Source of the DNA: Albidovulum sp.
GTDB lineage: Bacteria > Pseudomonadota > Alphaproteobacteria > Rhodobacterales > Rhodobacteraceae
Direction of reading: 5' to 3'
Assembly: GCA_030837825.1 (NCBI GenBank)
Contig: JAUQYB010000045.1
Span: 1-64,000, forward strand
Length of the DNA stretch: 64,000 nt
The position numbers were made by a program, and so were the translations under genes. Within the stretch, counting starts at the first letter, position 1; every line of letters starts with the position of its first letter. The notes beneath the pieces are model-generated. The model made no database searches, was not told the DNA's origin, and saw only the letters and a program-made list of their open reading frames with translations. Positions 8,430 to 17,944 of this stretch are shown one piece after another.

Positions 8430-9452
8430 ATGTCCGCCATGAGGCGCAAGGGCGCGGGGTTGCGGCCCTGCCGATGGATTGCCGCGGCGGCGCTCGCCGT
8501 GCTGCCGGGCTGGGTCGGTGCGGCGACGCTGACCGTGTCGCCGATCACGTTCGACGCCGGCCCCGGCTACAGCATGACCGCCACCGGCACGATCACGACC
8601 GGCGCTGCGCCGGGGTCGATCAGCGACTGGTCGATCAGCGTTACGACCCAGCAACAGCTTGGCCACTATTCCGGCGCGAACACGCAGGCGCAGGTGTCGG
8701 GCGTCGCCGTTTCGGGCGGCAGCATGTCTGTCGCCACCTCGCCTGACCCGGCGAACATCGACGGCGGCTATCTGACGTGTCGCTCGCCGAATCCCTATCT
8801 GGATTTCGGGGTGACGCTGGCCAACTTCACTGGTGCGTATGCGGCCAGTGGGCAGGCGATGTACATGATGGGCGGGACTTTCGACTTTCTCGATCTCGGC
8901 GGGCCGGCGGGGCCGTCCTTCCAGGTCGCCACCGCGCTGTCCGGAGGCTCGATCTTCGCGCTCGACCCGCTCAGCTTTTCGGGTGGCGTGACGGTCACGG
9001 GAACGATCACGACGGACGGGACGACCGGCTCGCTCGGGCTGGCCAACATCCTGTCCTGGGACATCTACGTCAACCAGACGACGGTCGACCTGTTCGATTC
9101 CACGAACAGCGTGGTGACCTCCGCGCTGCTCGGGATCGCGCCGAACGGCCAGGATCTGACCGTGAACAACCCCGGCGGCCATCTCGGCTTTTCCAAGCCG
9201 CCGCTCGGCGGCCGGGCCCACAGCCTGGTTCTTGCCGATTTCACCGATCCTGCGGCGCCGCAAGGGCAGGCGGCCTACATGCAGGGCAGGCTCCAGTACC
9301 TGACCGTGCCGCTTGGCGCCGGGCGGGGTCCGTGGGCGGTTACCGGGGGCGCGCCGATCGCGCCGGTGCCCCTGCCGGCCGCGCTGCCGGCGCTTGCGGG
9401 GGCCATCGGCCTGCTGGGCCAGATTAGGCGCCGGCGGGCGCGACCGGCCTGA
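8430..9452 (+). CDS. VPLPA-CTERM sorting domain surface protein with internal duplication
   Basis: A 340-residue exported protein. The start at 8430 follows GAGGAGGC and gives a signal peptide ending near GWVGA. The C-terminus has the VPLPA-CTERM tripartite signal: APVPLPAALPALAG, a hydrophobic stretch, then RRRRA. In Rhodobacterales this signal is associated with exosortase-type processing and surface or matrix display. The mature part contains two diverged copies of a beta-rich module: TATGTITTG..ISDWSI in the first and TVTGTITTD..ILSWDIYV in the second, each ending with QAMYM/QAAYMQG-like segments. No exosortase gene lies in this window. Its ligand or function is unknown. Confidence 0.85.
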   Translation: MSAMRRKGAGLRPCRWIAAAALAVLPGWVGAATLTVSPITFDAGPGYSMTATGTITTGAAPGSISDWSISVTTQQQLGHYSGANTQAQVSGVAVSGGSMSVATSPDPANIDGGYLTCRSPNPYLDFGVTLANFTGAYAASGQAMYMMGGTFDFLDLGGPAGPSFQVATALSGGSIFALDPLSFSGGVTVTGTITTDGTTGSLGLANILSWDIYVNQTTVDLFDSTNSVVTSALLGIAPNGQDLTVNNPGGHLGFSKPPLGGRAHSLVLADFTDPAAPQGQAAYMQGRLQYLTVPLGAGRGPWAVTGGAPIAPVPLPAALPALAGAIGLLGQIRRRRARPA

Positions 9453-9589
9453 CGGCGGGGGTAGCCCGGCCGGGCATTCCGGCGACGGTCGACGACCGGT
9501 CGGGCCGGGCAGGTCTCTCGCTGCCGCGAAACGGCACATGACCGCCGGTTCGGCGAAGATCATCGTCAGCTTCGCCGCGTGGCGGGGCC

Positions 9590-10189
9590 TTAGGCGAGGT
9601 CGGCCGAGGGAATGACCGGGAAGAACGTGCCCTGCGACCAGAGGCCGAACCAGCGCGTGCCCTCGTGCTCCTCGTGGGCACCGATCTCGACGAGGCGGTA
9701 GAAGGTCTTGCGGTCGATCAGCGCCTCGAGGTTGGCGCGGACGCGGACGTAAGGAGAGGGCTCGCCGGTCTCGGAATCCCGGACGACGCGGATCGGGTGG
9801 TCGGGGTCGGCCGTCACCAGGTCCTCGACATTGGTGGTGAAGGTGATCCGCTGGTCGCGGCCCCGGCCCTCCACCTCGGCATCGACGGCGACGAAAGGGG
9901 CGTCGACGACGCGGATGCCGACCTTCTCCACCGGGGTGACGAGGAAATAGTCGGCGCCGTCCTTGCGGATGATCGAGGAAAAGAGCCGGACCAAAGCGTG
10001 CCGCCCGATCGGGGTGCCGAGGTAGAACCAGGTGCCGTCGCGGCGGATCTCCATGTCGAGGTCGCCGCAGAAGGGCGGGTTCCACAGATGCACCGGCGGC
10101 GGCCCTTTCCTGCCGGCCGAGCGGGCGGCGGCTGCGAGGTTTTCCGCCGAGGGCTTCACGTTCAATTGTCCGGGTTCCGTTTTCGCCAT
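9590..10189 (-). CDS. DUF1285 family protein
   Basis: A 199-residue cytoplasmic protein recognised as DUF1285: it has PPVHLWNPPFCGDLDMEI, GTWFYLGTPIGR, and DYFLVTPVEKVGIRV. No catalytic motif is evident and no signal peptide is present. The family is conserved in proteobacteria without a settled function. It is divergent from the MoxR operon with only 63 bases between starts, an arrangement I associate with Rhodobacterales. A shared regulatory region, and perhaps a shared process, is inferred. It converges with the VPLPA-CTERM gene, whose stop is 137 bases away. Confidence 0.85.
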   Translation of the reverse strand: MAKTEPGQLNVKPSAENLAAAARSAGRKGPPPVHLWNPPFCGDLDMEIRRDGTWFYLGTPIGRHALVRLFSSIIRKDGADYFLVTPVEKVGIRVVDAPFVAVDAEVEGRGRDQRITFTTNVEDLVTADPDHPIRVVRDSETGEPSPYVRVRANLEALIDRKTFYRLVEIGAHEEHEGTRWFGLWSQGTFFPVIPSADLA

Positions 10190-10252
10190 TGGTGCGGGCC
10201 GCGATTTCTGCGTTTATGCTGGCAAGTCTATACCGAGGAAGGAGCACTTGTC

Positions 10253-11253
<1,001 letters not shown>

Positions 11254-11257
<4 letters not shown>

Positions 11258-12162
11258 GCGCCGCCCAGACCTCCGCGGCCCGGACCTCCGCCCGTCCGGC
11301 GGGGCTGAGGCGCGGCGCCGAGGCGCTGGCCGCGACGCTGCCGCCCCTTTTGGCGGACGCCCGGCATCTGGCGGCGACGGTGCAGCTCGGCCAGCACGGC
11401 CGGCGTCGGTCGGGCATGGGCGACGAGTTCTGGCAGTATCGCGCGGCCCATGCCGGCGACGAGGCCCGCGCGATCGACTGGCGCCGGTCGGGCCGCGCCG
11501 ATCAGCAGTTCGTGCGCGAGAAGGAATGGCAGGCGGCGCAGTCGGTGCATCTCTGGGTCGATGACGCGCGGTCGATGGAATTCACCGGCGACCCGAAGCG
11601 GCAGGCCAAGGCCGACCGGGCGCGGCTTCTGGCGCTGGCGGTGGCGGTCCTGCTGATCCGCGCCGGCGAACGGGTGGGGCTCGCGGACGGGATCGCGCCG
11701 CCGCGGTCGGGCGAGGTCCAGCTTCTGCGGCTCTCGGAGGCGCTGACCCGGGCCGCGGGGCAGGCGGACTATGGCGCGCCCGAGGTCCGGGCGATCCTGC
11801 CGGCATCGCGCGCTCTCTTCCTGTCGGACTTCCTCGGCGACATCGCGCCGGTCGAGGCGGCGCTGGCCATTGCCGCCGACAAGGGGGTGACCGGCGTCCT
11901 GGTGCAGGTGCTCGACCCGGTCGAGGAGGCCTTTCCCTTCGAGGGGCGGACGATCTTCGAAAGCATGGGCGGCACGCTTTCCCACGAGACCCGCAAGGCC
12001 GGCGACCTGCGCGACCGCTACCGCGCCCGGCTGGCCGAGCGGCGGGCGCGGCTCATGGACCTTGCGCGCAAGGCCGGGTGGCTCTTCACCACCCATCACA
12101 CCGGCGATCCGGCGCAGGGCGCACTTCTGTGGCTCTACGCCGCGCTCAGGAAGGACGGCTGA
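11254..12162 (+). CDS. DUF58 domain protein (VWA-like partner of MoxR)
   Basis: A 302-residue protein of the DUF58 group that accompanies MoxR ATPases. The DUF58 core is visible as GDEFWQYRAAHAGDEARAID followed by W-R-RSGRADQQFVREKEW. The VWA-like part has a degenerate MIDAS (VDDARSMEF instead of DxSxS), so metal-dependent adhesion may be lost or altered. No membrane helix is predicted, unlike the two downstream products. It starts by ATGA overlap with moxR and ends in a TGATG overlap with the next gene. Its role is inferred as the soluble adaptor between the ATPase and the membrane VWA proteins. Confidence 0.93.
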
Positions 12163-14945
12163 TGCTGATCCTCGGCCCCATCGGCTTCACCGCGCCCTGG
12201 CTTCTCTGGGGGCTCGCGGTGCTGCCGGTGCTCTGGCTTCTCCTGCGCGCAATCCCGCCGGCGCCGATCCGGCGCCGGTTTCCGGGCGTGGCGCTGCTCC
12301 TCGGCCTTGCCGACGAGACGCAGGTGGCCGAGCGGACGCCGTGGTGGCTGCTGCTCTTGCGGATGCTGGCGGTGGCGGCGACCATCCTCGGCTTCGCCGG
12401 GCCGGTGCTGAACCCCGAGGTCAAGGCCGCCGGCCGCGGGCCGCTCCTGATCCTTGCCGACGCGAGCTGGGCCTCGGCCGGCAACTGGACGCAGTCCTCC
12501 GCGCGGCTCAGGGCGGCGGTGGACGAGGCCGGGCGGGCCGGCCGCAGCGTCGCGGTGGTCGCGCTCACCGAGGTGCCCGCCGGCGGGCCGGTCTTCGCCG
12601 CGGCCGACGCCGTCGCCCCCGCGCTTCCCTCGGTGCAGCCGAAGCCGTGGGAGCCTCAGGCGGCGGACATGGCGGCCCTTGCCGCGAGCCTGCCCGAAGG
12701 CGGGTTCGACACGCTCTGGCTGTCCGACGGGATCGCGCGCGAGGGGCGCGCGGCGCTTCTCGACGCGGTCCGCGGGCACGGCACGGTGACGGCGGTGGAG
12801 GCGCCGCGCGGGGCGCTCGCGCTCGGCCCCTCCGCCTACGAGAGCGGCACCGTCTCGGCGCCGGTCCTCAGGGCGCGGACCGAGGGGCCGGCGATGGTGG
12901 AGGTCGTGGCGCGCGGGCTCGACCCGGCGGGGATCGAGCGCGAGCTGGCACGCGCCCCGGCTGCTTTCGCGCCGGGCGAGGGGCGGGCGGTGGCCGCCTT
13001 CGACCTGCCGCCCGAGCTTCGCAACCGCCTGACCCGGTTCGAGATCGCCGGCGAGACAAGCGCCGGGGCGGTGACGCTGGCCGACGACGCGCTGAAGCGG
13101 CGCAAGGTGGCGATCATCACCGGCGGCGCGGCGCGCGAGGGGCTGGAGCTTCTGGCCCCCGACCATTACCTGCGGCAGGCTCTGGTGCCCACCGCCGACG
13201 TGATCGAGGGCACGATCGGCGACGTCCTTCTGGCCGACCCGGACGTGATCATCCTCGCCGACGTCGCCAAGGTGGCCGAGGAAACGCCGCTGACCGAGTG
13301 GATGGAGAAGGGCGGGCTGCTGGTCCGGTTCGCCGGCCCGCATCTGGCCGCCTCCGACGTCGGGCGCGACACGCTCGACCCGCTTTTGCCGGTGCGGCTG
13401 AGGGTGGGCGGGCGGTCGGTCGGCGGCACGATGAGCTGGGGCGAGCCGAAGGCGCTCGCCCCCTTCGCCGAGGGTTCGCCCTTTGCCGGCCTGGTGCCGC
13501 CCGCCGATGTCTCGGTCTCTGCCCAGGTTCTCGCCCAGCCGGGGCCGGACCTGGCGGCGGCGACGATCGCCACGCTGTCGGACGGCACGCCGCTGGTCAC
13601 CCGGCGGTCGGTCGGCGACGGGCAGGTGGTGCTGTTCCACGTCTCGGCCAATGCCGAATGGACCAGCCTGCCCCTGTCGGGGCTCTTCGTGCAGATGCTG
13701 GAGCGGCTGGCGATCTCTTCGAAGGCAGCGCGGCCGGAACCGGCGGACCTTGCCGGGACGGTCTGGACGGCCGAGCGGGCGCTCGACGCCTTCGGCACGC
13801 TCGAAGAGGCGGGCGACCTGGCGGGGGTTCCGGGCGAGCGGCTGGGCGATGCGCTGGCGGGGCCGGAGGTCGGCCCGGACATGCCGCCGGGGCTCTATGC
13901 CTCCGGCGACCGGCGGCTTGCGGTCAACGTCATCGCCGCCGACCGGGTGCTGGCGGCGGCGGAATGGCCCGGGGACGTCACCGTCGAGGGGCTTGCCGCC
14001 GCGCGCGAGCGGCCGCTCAAGGGTTGGCTGCTGTCGGCGGCGCTGGTGCTGCTCATCGCCGACCTTCTCGTCTCGATGGTGCTGGGCGGGCGGCTCCGGG
14101 GCCCGCGCGCCGGGCTTGCGGCACTGGCGCTGGCCGCCCTCGTCCCCGTCCTGGTGCCGGGCGGCGCCGATGCCGCCGAGGGGCCGCTCGACGACAGGAT
14201 TCTCAGCGCGGCCGGAAACGTCGTGCTGGCCCATGTGCTGACGGGCGATGCCGAAACCGACCGCGTGGCGGAAGCCGGGCTCTGGGGCCTGTCGGAGACG
14301 CTTTTCGCGCGCACCTCGGTCGAAGCCGTGGAACCGCAGGGCGTGGACCTCGAGACCGACGAATTGTCGGTCTACACCTTCCTCTACTGGCCGGTCACCG
14401 CGGCCCAGCCCGCGCCGTCGCCCGCGGCCTACGCCAGGCTCAACCGCTATCTCCGCTCCGGCGGGATGATTCTCTTCGACACCCGCGACGCCGATGTCGC
14501 CGGGTTCGGCGCGGCCTCGCCGGAAGGGCGGCGGTTGCAGGCGCTGGCGGCACCGCTCGACATTCCGCCGCTGGAGCCGATTCCGTCCGACCATGTGCTG
14601 ACGCGAAGCTTCTACCTGATCCAGGATTTCCCCGGCCGGTTCGACGGCCGCGCGATCTGGGTGGAGGCCGCGCCGCCGGATGCGGAGCTTGCCGAGGGGA
14701 TGCCGTTCCGCAACCTCAATGACGGGGTGACCCCGGTCGTCATCGGCGGCAACGACTGGGCCCGCGCCTGGGCGGTGGACGACCAGAACCGGCCGATGTT
14801 CCCGGTGGGCCGCGGTCTTGGCGGCGAGCGCCAGCGCGAGATTTCCTATCGCTTCGGCATCAACCTGGTGATGCATGTGCTGACCGGCAACTACAAGTCC
14901 GACCAGGTCCATGTGCCGGCGCTGCTGGAAAGGCTCGGGCAATGA
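12162..14945 (+). CDS. BatA/DUF4159 membrane protein
   Basis: A 927-residue protein. The N-terminus resembles BatA: a helix around PWLLWGLAVLPVLWLLL, a basic linker, then WWLLLLRMLAVAATILGFAG. A VWA-like region follows with a broken MIDAS (LADASWASAG). Two more hydrophobic segments near residues 620-670 precede a periplasmic-looking C-terminal DUF4159 domain (TFLYWPVTAA, GGMILFDTRDAD, SDHVLTRSFYLI, YRFGINLVMHVLTGNYKSDQ). DUF4159 is predicted to be glutamine-amidotransferase-like, without known activity. It overlaps its upstream neighbour by one base and its downstream neighbour by four. The complex probably sits at the inner membrane with MoxR on the cytoplasmic side. Confidence 0.9.
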   Translation: MLILGPIGFTAPWLLWGLAVLPVLWLLLRAIPPAPIRRRFPGVALLLGLADETQVAERTPWWLLLLRMLAVAATILGFAGPVLNPEVKAAGRGPLLILADASWASAGNWTQSSARLRAAVDEAGRAGRSVAVVALTEVPAGGPVFAAADAVAPALPSVQPKPWEPQAADMAALAASLPEGGFDTLWLSDGIAREGRAALLDAVRGHGTVTAVEAPRGALALGPSAYESGTVSAPVLRARTEGPAMVEVVARGLDPAGIERELARAPAAFAPGEGRAVAAFDLPPELRNRLTRFEIAGETSAGAVTLADDALKRRKVAIITGGAAREGLELLAPDHYLRQALVPTADVIEGTIGDVLLADPDVIILADVAKVAEETPLTEWMEKGGLLVRFAGPHLAASDVGRDTLDPLLPVRLRVGGRSVGGTMSWGEPKALAPFAEGSPFAGLVPPADVSVSAQVLAQPGPDLAAATIATLSDGTPLVTRRSVGDGQVVLFHVSANAEWTSLPLSGLFVQMLERLAISSKAARPEPADLAGTVWTAERALDAFGTLEEAGDLAGVPGERLGDALAGPEVGPDMPPGLYASGDRRLAVNVIAADRVLAAAEWPGDVTVEGLAAARERPLKGWLLSAALVLLIADLLVSMVLGGRLRGPRAGLAALALAALVPVLVPGGADAAEGPLDDRILSAAGNVVLAHVLTGDAETDRVAEAGLWGLSETLFARTSVEAVEPQGVDLETDELSVYTFLYWPVTAAQPAPSPAAYARLNRYLRSGGMILFDTRDADVAGFGAASPEGRRLQALAAPLDIPPLEPIPSDHVLTRSFYLIQDFPGRFDGRAIWVEAAPPDAELAEGMPFRNLNDGVTPVVIGGNDWARAWAVDDQNRPMFPVGRGLGGERQREISYRFGINLVMHVLTGNYKSDQVHVPALLERLGQ

Positions 14946-17026
14946 GCGGGCAGGTGATCTTCGATCCGCTGCTCCCTTGGCCGGCGCTCTGGGCTCTGGC
15001 GGCCGCCGCTTTCCTCTTTGCAGGTCTCGCGCTCTGGCGCGGGCTCTCGGGCTGGTGGCTGCGGGCGCTGGCGGCGGCGGCGCTTCTGGCCGCCATTGCC
15101 CAGCCCTCGCTGCAAAGCGAGGAGCGGCGGCCGCTCAGCGACATCGTGATTCTCGTGGTCGACGAAAGCGCGAGCCAGAAGATCGGCGACCGGGCGGAGC
15201 AGACGGCGGCGGTGGCGGCGCGGATCGAGGCCGAGGTGGCGGCGCTGCCGAACACCGAACTGCACAAGGTCACCGTCGGCGACGGCGCCAAGGACGCGGG
15301 CACGCTGGCCATGACCGCGCTGGCACAGGCGCTGGCGGAGGAGCCGCGCGCCCGGGTTGCCGGCGCGATCCTCGTCAGCGACGGGCAGGTCCACGACCTT
15401 GGCCTCGCGCCCGCGCTGCCCGCGCCCCTGAACGTGATCCTGACCGGGCACGCGGCCGACTGGGACCGGCGGCTGATGGTCAAGACCGCGCCCGCCTTCG
15501 GCATCATCGGCGAGCCGCTGACGCTGACGCTCAGGATCGAGGAGCAGGGCCGGATGCCGGATGCCGAAGCCGGGCGTCCGGTCGAGCTTGCCATCGCCAT
15601 CGACGGCGGCGAGCCGCAGCGGGTGACCGTGCCCACGGGCCGCGACCTCGACCTGCCGCTGACGCTGTCGCACGGCGGGCAGAACGTCGTCCAGCTCACG
15701 CTCGAGACTGCCGAGGGGGAGCTGACCGATCGCAACAACGTCGCGGTGGTGCAGATCAACGGTGTGCGCGACCGGCTCAGGGTGCTTCTGGTTTCGGGCG
15801 AGCCCTATGCGGGCGAGCGCACCTGGCGGAACCTTCTCAAGTCCGACAGCGCAGTGGACCTCGTCCATTTCACCATCCTGCGGCCGCCCGACAAGCAGGA
15901 CGGCGTGCCGGTGTCGGAGCTTTCGCTGATCGCCTTTCCGACGCGGGAGCTTTTCGTCGAGAAGATCGAGGAATTCGACCTGATCATCTTCGACCGCTAC
16001 CGGCTGCGGGGCATCCTGCCGGCGGCCTATCTCGACAACATCCGCGACTATGTGTTGGGCGGGGGCGCGGTGTTGGTCTCGGCCGGGCCGGACTATGCCT
16101 CGGCCGAAAGCCTCTATCATTCGGGCCTCGGCGAAATCCTTCCGGCGCGGCCCACCGCGCGAGTGATCGAAGCGCCGTTCCTGCCGCGGGTCTCGACGCT
16201 GGGCGAACGCCATCCGGTGACCGAAGGCCTGGAAACCTTCGCGCCCGAGGGCGGCGAGCCGGGCAAGCCGGGGGCGCCCGGGTGGGGGCGCTGGACCCGC
16301 TACGTCGAGCTTGCCGATGCCGACGGGCAGGTGGTGATGGAGGGCCCCGACAAGGCGCCGCTGCTGCTCTTGAAACATGCAGGCGAGGGGCGGGTGGCGC
16401 TCCTTGCCTCGGACCAGGCCTGGCTCTGGGCACGCGGCTTCGAGGGCGGCGGGCCTCAGCTTGAACTTCTCAGGCGGCTCGCGCACTGGATGATGAAGGA
16501 GCCCGACCTCGAGGAAGAGGCGCTGACCGCAACCGCCGATGGCAACGTGCTGACGATCACGCGGCGGACCCTGGGCGAGGGCGGGCGCGAGGTGACGGTG
16601 ACGGCGCCGGACGGGTCATCGACGCAGCTTGCGCTGAGCGAGGTCGCGCCGGGGCGATATCAGGCGACCTTCGCCGCCCCTGACCTCGGCCTCTACCGCA
16701 TTTCGGATGGAGACCTTGAACGCGTGACCGCCCTCGGCCCCGCGAGCCCGCGGGAGTTCGAGGACGCCATCGCCTCGTCCGCGCCGCTGGATCCGGTGGT
16801 GGAACCCACCAACGGCGGCTTCGTCGCGGTCGAGGACGGATTGCCCGACATCCGCACCGTGCGCGAAGGCCGCCCTGCGGCGGGCCGTGGCTGGATCGGC
16901 ATCACCCCGCGGGGTGCCTATCAGACGACCGACATCCGTATCGCGGCACTGCTGCCGGCCTGGGCGTTTCTGCTGATCGCCGCGGGGCTGACGACCGCGG
17001 CCTGGGTCCGCGAGGGACGACGCTGA
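14942..17026 (+). CDS. Membrane VWA / glutamine amidotransferase-like protein
   Basis: A 694-residue membrane protein, last of the MoxR operon. Two N-terminal helices (residues about 10-60) precede a VWA-type domain with an intact-looking MIDAS DxSxS (VVDESASQK). A middle beta-rich region and a class I amidotransferase-like Rossmann region follow (RVLLVSGEPYAGERTWRN, FDLIIFDRYRLRGILP, GGAVLVSAGPDYA), without a clear Cys-His-Glu triad. A single C-terminal helix (LLPAWAFLLIAAGLTTAAW) ends in a short basic tail. Large parts are therefore predicted periplasmic. Of the three MoxR partners it is the only one that keeps a canonical MIDAS, making it the best candidate for the metal-binding subunit. 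Confidence 0.88.
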   Translation: MSGQVIFDPLLPWPALWALAAAAFLFAGLALWRGLSGWWLRALAAAALLAAIAQPSLQSEERRPLSDIVILVVDESASQKIGDRAEQTAAVAARIEAEVAALPNTELHKVTVGDGAKDAGTLAMTALAQALAEEPRARVAGAILVSDGQVHDLGLAPALPAPLNVILTGHAADWDRRLMVKTAPAFGIIGEPLTLTLRIEEQGRMPDAEAGRPVELAIAIDGGEPQRVTVPTGRDLDLPLTLSHGGQNVVQLTLETAEGELTDRNNVAVVQINGVRDRLRVLLVSGEPYAGERTWRNLLKSDSAVDLVHFTILRPPDKQDGVPVSELSLIAFPTRELFVEKIEEFDLIIFDRYRLRGILPAAYLDNIRDYVLGGGAVLVSAGPDYASAESLYHSGLGEILPARPTARVIEAPFLPRVSTLGERHPVTEGLETFAPEGGEPGKPGAPGWGRWTRYVELADADGQVVMEGPDKAPLLLLKHAGEGRVALLASDQAWLWARGFEGGGPQLELLRRLAHWMMKEPDLEEEALTATADGNVLTITRRTLGEGGREVTVTAPDGSSTQLALSEVAPGRYQATFAAPDLGLYRISDGDLERVTALGPASPREFEDAIASSAPLDPVVEPTNGGFVAVEDGLPDIRTVREGRPAAGRGWIGITPRGAYQTTDIRIAALLPAWAFLLIAAGLTTAAWVREGRR

Positions 17027-17120
17027 GCGGACCCGGCAACACCCGCTCCGGACCCTCTGCGGCCCAGACCTTCTGCAACGGTGTCAGTTTCGGGTGAGCC
17101 CGGGGCGCACGCGGGCGGAG

Positions 17121-17321
17121 TCAGAGCGGCACGTTGTCCCAGAGCGCGTCGGCATCGTTGCACAGCGTCAGCAACCGAAGCTGCGCGCGGCGCTGTTCCG
17201 GCGTGGCCTTGTCACCGAAGGTCTCGCGCAGCTTGCCCTTCAGTTCCTCGGCGCGTTCGGGATTGGCGAGAAGATCGTCGACAAACAGGTCAATCTCGTC
17301 ACGACGTTGCGTCTGGCCCAT
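17121..17321 (-). CDS. Small acidic/basic helical protein, hypothetical
   Basis: A 66-residue protein too small to classify. The start is supported by GGGAGG in the gene orientation 6 bases upstream. It is highly charged and helical (DEIDLFVDDLLANPERAEELKGKL, here in parts), with one Cys near the C-terminus (LTLCNDADALW) and no signal peptide. The high-GC codon pattern with strong third-position bias favours a real gene over the antisense frames. It is separated from neighbours by 94 and 152 bases and converges with the MoxR operon. The function is unknown; a small regulator or heat-shock-like adaptor would fit its size but is speculation. Confidence 0.65.
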   Translation of the reverse strand: MGQTQRRDEIDLFVDDLLANPERAEELKGKLRETFGDKATPEQRRAQLRLLTLCNDADALWDNVPL

Positions 17322-17473
17322 GACATCCTCCCGGTGAGTCGCACTTCATTGAGCACGCAGTTGTGGCGGTAATGCAACTGCTACACGAAAAAAGCGATTC
17401 CCGCCACGCTGCTGTGCCGGATTATTTCGCGCAGGTCCGCGCCCCGGGCGGCTTGTCGCCGATTGCGCCGGAG

Positions 17474-17833
17474 TCATCGGCGAAGATCCAGGCGAGTCGG
17501 CATCGCCACCCAGCCGTCGAGCGTGCAGCGCGGGCGGATCAGCACGAAGTCGAGCGCATCGGGAATCGCCAGGTCGTCGAGGCTGCGGGTGAAGGGCTGC
17601 TCGTCGACATGCGGATGGGACAGTTCGCGATAACCGAGCCGGGTTCCGTCCGGTGCCAGCACCTCCCATCCGCTTGCGTAGTGGTCCCAGCCGGTGTCGG
17701 GGTGGCGGAGCGTCACCAAGACGCTCCATCTGCCGCCGCCCCCCGCCTCTGCCCGGGCCGAGACCACCTCAGGCGGATTGGCGGCCGCGGGCAGGGCGGC
17801 AAGGCAGGCCAGGGCGAGCAGGGAGCGGTGCAT
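17474..17833 (-). CDS. Small secreted protein, hypothetical
   Basis: A 119-residue protein with a clear Sec signal peptide (MHRSLLALACLAALPAAANP). The start at 17833 is preferred over upstream in-frame codons because it places the signal peptide at the N-terminus. The mature part looks like a small beta-rich domain: VSARAEAGGGGRWSVLVTL, TGWDHYASGWEVL, RELSHPHVDEQPF. This pattern is familiar from conserved alphaproteobacterial hypotheticals, but I know no function. The HPHVDEQPF segment is the most conserved-looking element. It lies upstream of a strong hairpin shared with the VWA gene end and is likely monocistronic. Confidence 0.75.
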   Translation of the reverse strand: MHRSLLALACLAALPAAANPPEVVSARAEAGGGGRWSVLVTLRHPDTGWDHYASGWEVLAPDGTRLGYRELSHPHVDEQPFTRSLDDLAIPDALDFVLIRPRCTLDGWVAMPTRLDLRR

Positions 17834-17889
17834 GGGCGCACTGTGCCACGTCCTGCCCACCCTGCCGATCACTTTGGCGTGGCATCGAC

Positions 17890-17940
17890 CCTGCCGCCCC
17901 GCCGGCGGGGACGGTCTTCCGCGCCCGGCGGGGCGGCAGG
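17890..17940 (-). terminator. Strong hairpin after the VWA gene
   Basis: A perfect 16-bp inverted repeat: arm 1 CCTGCCGCCCCGCCGG at 17890-17905 and arm 2 CCGGCGGGGCGGCAGG at 17925-17940, with a 19-base loop. It begins 4 bases past the stop of the VWA gene. There is no T-tract, so it may act as a stabiliser or a Rho-assisted terminator rather than a classical intrinsic terminator. Confidence 0.6.
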
Positions 17941-17944
17941 CTCT

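Noticed and set aside
8271-10247. 658-aa minus-strand frame
   Set aside because: Runs across the DUF1285 gene in a different frame and across the VPLPA-CTERM gene in antisense; low-complexity Arg/Pro/Gly protein.
12135-14942. 935-aa minus-strand frame opposite the DUF4159 gene
   Set aside because: Antisense to a well-supported gene; His/Arg/Pro-rich and without any domain.
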